Source: Cryomorphaceae bacterium
GTDB taxonomy: Bacteria; Bacteroidota; Bacteroidia; Flavobacteriales; Schleiferiaceae
Assembly: GCA_021298655.1 (NCBI GenBank)
Contig: JAJTFK010000016.1
Span: forward strand, 45,222-109,221
Direction of reading: 5' to 3'
DNA length: 64,000 nucleotides
Both the position numbers and the translations under genes were made by a program. Every line of letters starts with the position of its first letter. Within the stretch, counting starts at the first letter, position 1. Below, piece by piece: positions 62,291 to 64,000 of this stretch. A model generated the notes under the pieces. The model was not told where the DNA came from, did not search any database, and was given only the letters and a program-made list of their open reading frames with translations.

Positions 62291-62812
62291 TTATTCCTCG
62301 AACTGGGGAGGGCGTCCGCCGGGGGGTCGTCCGCCTGGGGGGCGTGCGCCTTCGCGCGGAGGGCGGCCTTCTTTGAGGCGCTCCAGGACCTCTTGCTTGA
62401 ACTTGCGCTCGGCGAGGTGGAGCTTCAGCACCTTCTTGGCGGGGAGCACCTTGAGGAACTCCTTTTGGTACTTCCGCCGGACCGCTTCGCGCTCGGCGGC
62501 CACCTTCTCCAGGTTGGCCAGCACTTCGCGGGCTTGGGCGTCGGTCAGGTTGTCGATGCCGCCCTCGGCCTTCATGGTTTTAAGGGACTCGCGAATGGGG
62601 TCGCGCTGCGCCTTCTTCATTTCGGCCTCCATGGCGTTGTAGACGGGCCAAAAGGCTTGGGCTTCGCTCGGAGTCAGGTCGAGTTCGCGCGTAATGAAGG
62701 CGATTTTGGCGGACTCCAGGCGTTCGCGGCCTTCGCGGGGCGCGCCCTGGGGGCCGGTTTGGGCCACGGCCGTCAGGCTGAGCAGGGCCAGGGCAAAAAG
62801 CAGGTTTTTCAT
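62291..62812 (-). CDS. Periplasmic Spy/CpxP-like protein ('sensor of ECF-type sigma factor' family)
   Basis: A 173-residue exported protein. The signal peptide is MKNLLFALALLSLTAVAQ. The mature part is almost all helix and charged: FITRELDLTPSEAQAFWPVY resembles the LTxxQ-type motif of Spy/CpxP chaperones, then a coiled region to about residue 145, and a Gly/Pro/Arg-rich tail (EGARPPGGRPPGGRPPQ). Homologues in Bacteroidota stand behind an ECF sigma factor and are named sensors of it. Here it follows a sigma gene and a small membrane protein, 24 bases apart. A terminator closes the cassette. Confidence 0.75.
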   Translation of the reverse strand: MKNLLFALALLSLTAVAQTGPQGAPREGRERLESAKIAFITRELDLTPSEAQAFWPVYNAMEAEMKKAQRDPIRESLKTMKAEGGIDNLTDAQAREVLANLEKVAAEREAVRRKYQKEFLKVLPAKKVLKLHLAERKFKQEVLERLKEGRPPREGARPPGGRPPGGRPPQFEE

Positions 62813-62836
62813 GGTGTTAATCGGGGTTGAGTGGGA

Positions 62837-63199
62837 CTAAAGGGTGGTGATTCCGTGGGTTTCGGCGAGTTCAAAGAGCTCGTCGTCGGTTAGGGTAACC
62901 TGGCCTTCGTCGAGGGCGGTCCAGGCGTCGTCGGCGCTCAGGGTTACGGGCGGAGTTGGGTTCGCGGAACCCTGTTCATCGGGGCGGAACATAAATACTC
63001 CGGCGGCAACGGCTGCTGCCGAGGCGGCGGTCCACAGGATGCGGCGCCAGCGCGGAAGGGTCACGGTGCGGGCCGGAGTCCACTGGGCCGACAAGGCCTT
63101 CGCGCTTGCGCGGGCCGCAAGGTCCGCTGCGAAGTCGGCGGGCACGTGGATTCCGTCGCGCGGTCCGGGGGTGGAGGGATTGGTTTTCATGGCGTTCAT
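62837..63199 (-). CDS. Single-span membrane protein, possible anti-sigma factor
   Basis: A 120-residue protein with an N-terminal soluble part (1 to about 50), one membrane helix (WRRILWTAASAAAVAAGVFM, about 51-70), and an acidic extracytoplasmic tail containing LSADDAWTALDEGQVTLTDD. No known domain was recognised. It sits 2 bases after an ECF sigma gene and before a Spy-like protein, so an anti-sigma or sensing role is inferred from context only. The first ATG (63199) was taken; an alternative is the ATG at 63190. Confidence 0.55.
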   Translation of the reverse strand: MNAMKTNPSTPGPRDGIHVPADFAADLAARASAKALSAQWTPARTVTLPRWRRILWTAASAAAVAAGVFMFRPDEQGSANPTPPVTLSADDAWTALDEGQVTLTDDELFELAETHGITTL

Positions 63200-63201
63200 G
63201 C

Positions 63202-63717
63202 TTAGGATGCCTCAAAGGCGTCGAGGTTTAATTCCGCAAGTTGTTTTTTGATTTTGGCCACCGCGTGGTGGTAGTTGGCTTTGAGTCCGCCCTCGCTGGT
63301 GCCCAGCACGCTCGCGATGTCGGCATAGGGCAGCTCGTCAAAGTAGCGCAGCTGAAAGACCAGGCGCTGGCGTTCGGGCAGGCTGGCCACGGCCTGGTAG
63401 AGCGCCGTCAGGGCGGCGTCGGCCTCGAAGTAGGGGCTGTCGGGAATTCCGGCGTGCTGCGACGCGTCTAAAGTTTCGGTGGGGCGCGCCCTGCGCTTGG
63501 CGGTCAAGGCCTCGTTGAGCACCACCCGGTAGGCCCAGGTGGATCGGGCGGAGGTTCCGCGAAAGCTGTCCCAGGCGCCCCAGATTTTAACGCAGGCGTC
63601 CTGCACCACGTCTTGGGCCGCCGCGTGGTCGAGCACCACCCGGAGCGCCACCCGGTACCACAGCGCCGCGTGGCGCTGCACCAGTTCGGTAAATTCCGCG
63701 GAGTCCTTGGCCTGCAT
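63202..63717 (-). CDS. ECF-type RNA polymerase sigma factor
   Basis: A 171-residue sigma-70 family group IV factor with regions 2 and 4 only. Region 2 has FTELVQRHAALWYRVALRVV, DVVQDACVKIWGAWDSFRG and the core-binding DHAAAQ segment. Region 4 has LPERQRLVFQLRYFDELPY, the -35-recognition helix-turn-helix ADIASVLGTSEGGLKANYHH. ATG 63717 gives the family start. A possible -7 box on the minus strand (CATCTTAG, 63724-63731) lies 6 bases upstream. The next two genes probably control it. Confidence 0.9.
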   Translation of the reverse strand: MQAKDSAEFTELVQRHAALWYRVALRVVLDHAAAQDVVQDACVKIWGAWDSFRGTSARSTWAYRVVLNEALTAKRRARPTETLDASQHAGIPDSPYFEADAALTALYQAVASLPERQRLVFQLRYFDELPYADIASVLGTSEGGLKANYHHAVAKIKKQLAELNLDAFEAS

Positions 63718-63760
63718 CGGTACTAAGATGCGCCAAACCGATGAGGGTTTAATGCAATCC

Positions 63761-64000
63761 TTAGCGGTTGCGCACGCGCAGCGTCGCCTCGACAATAGCG
63801 GCGGCGTTGAGGCCGTACTTGTCCATGAGCTGGGCGGGCGTGCCGGATTCGCCAAACGAATCGTTGACGGCCACCATTTCGATGGGGGCGGGGCGGTGCA
63901 TCCCCAGGGTCTGGGCAACGAGGTCGCCAAGGCCTCCGTGGCGCTGGTGCTCCTCGGCGGTTACCACGCGGCCGGTCTTGTGGACCGACTTGAGCAGGGC
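63761..64000 (-). CDS. Transketolase, C-terminal part (runs off the window)
   Basis: Only the last 79 residues are present, ending at TAA 63761-63763; the gene enters from beyond base 64000. The piece reads SVHKTGRVVTAEEHQRHGGL, then MHRPAPIEMVAVNDSFGESG and a short final helix. This is the conserved C-terminal domain of the transketolase family, here most likely the C-terminal subunit or domain of transketolase; the 1-deoxyxylulose synthase or pyruvate dehydrogenase beta families are less likely because of GESGTPAQLMDKYGL. It lies upstream of the sigma cassette, 44 bases away. Confidence 0.75.
   Translation of the reverse strand, partial: ALLKSVHKTGRVVTAEEHQRHGGLGDLVAQTLGMHRPAPIEMVAVNDSFGESGTPAQLMDKYGLNAAAIVEATLRVRNR

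Overview
The window is GC-rich bacterial chromosome from the phylum Bacteroidota, most likely a marine-type member of Flavobacteriia or a close relative. The grounds are: the promoter element TAnnTTTG in front of many genes, an almost complete lack of Shine-Dalgarno sequences except in front of rpsU, class III glutamine synthetase, a single-chain SecDF, a protein with a type IX secretion (T9SS) C-terminal signal, a PorE-like TPR/WD40/OmpA protein, Omp28-like, DUF2147, DUF3467 and DUF6095 proteins, and a TonB-dependent receptor with a carboxypeptidase-regulatory N-domain. No phage, insertion sequence or CRISPR array was seen. Species-level identity cannot be read from the sequence.

Layout. 1-3.6 kb: surface-polysaccharide genes (partial YfhO-like membrane protein, flippase, glycosyltransferase). 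3.5-5.8 kb, minus: nadC, YihY-type membrane protein, DUF2147. 5.9-12.9 kb, plus: a shortened rlmH, holA, a TonB-dependent receptor, pyrG, yidC. 13-16.4 kb, minus: queA, a secreted nuclease/phosphatase-fold protein, an Omp28-like lipoprotein. 16.4-18.6 kb: a double-glycosyltransferase fusion. 18.6-23.9 kb: ftsE, divergent from a large periplasmic TPR protein (frameshifted) that is coupled to an outer-membrane barrel. 24-27 kb: gyrB and mdh. 27-30 kb, minus: a T9SS-type FG-GAP protein and a DCC-family thiol protein. 30-38.2 kb: secDF-tatA, glnN, PorE-like protein. 38.2-42.2 kb: tightly overlapping purM-prfA-pyrF and a reductase gene broken by an in-frame stop. 42.2-46.3 kb: sodium symporter with a tiny partner subunit, helix-hairpin-helix protein, rpsU, xerC, hpf. 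46.4-59.7 kb: tRNA-Thr/Tyr/Gly/Thr, tuf, tRNA-Trp, secE, nusG, rplK-A-J-L, rpoB, rpoC and DUF3467. 59.7-64 kb, minus: an acyltransferase/DUF6095 pair bracketed by heptamer repeats, a class III aminotransferase, an ECF sigma cassette, and the C-terminal end of a transketolase.

Most genes are core: translation, transcription, envelope biogenesis (YidC, SecDF, SecE, TatA), nucleotide synthesis and cell-wall or surface functions. The main observations are regulatory and structural. Many -7 elements lie only 4-7 bases from the start codon, which predicts leaderless mRNAs. Intrinsic terminators and the next gene's promoter share the same bases at three sites. rpsU alone has a near-perfect Shine-Dalgarno, which fits bS21 autoregulation. 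RlmH lacks its SAM-binding loop. No convincing entirely new multi-gene system was found; the closest candidate is the TPR/plug-less barrel pair at 19.3-23.9 kb.
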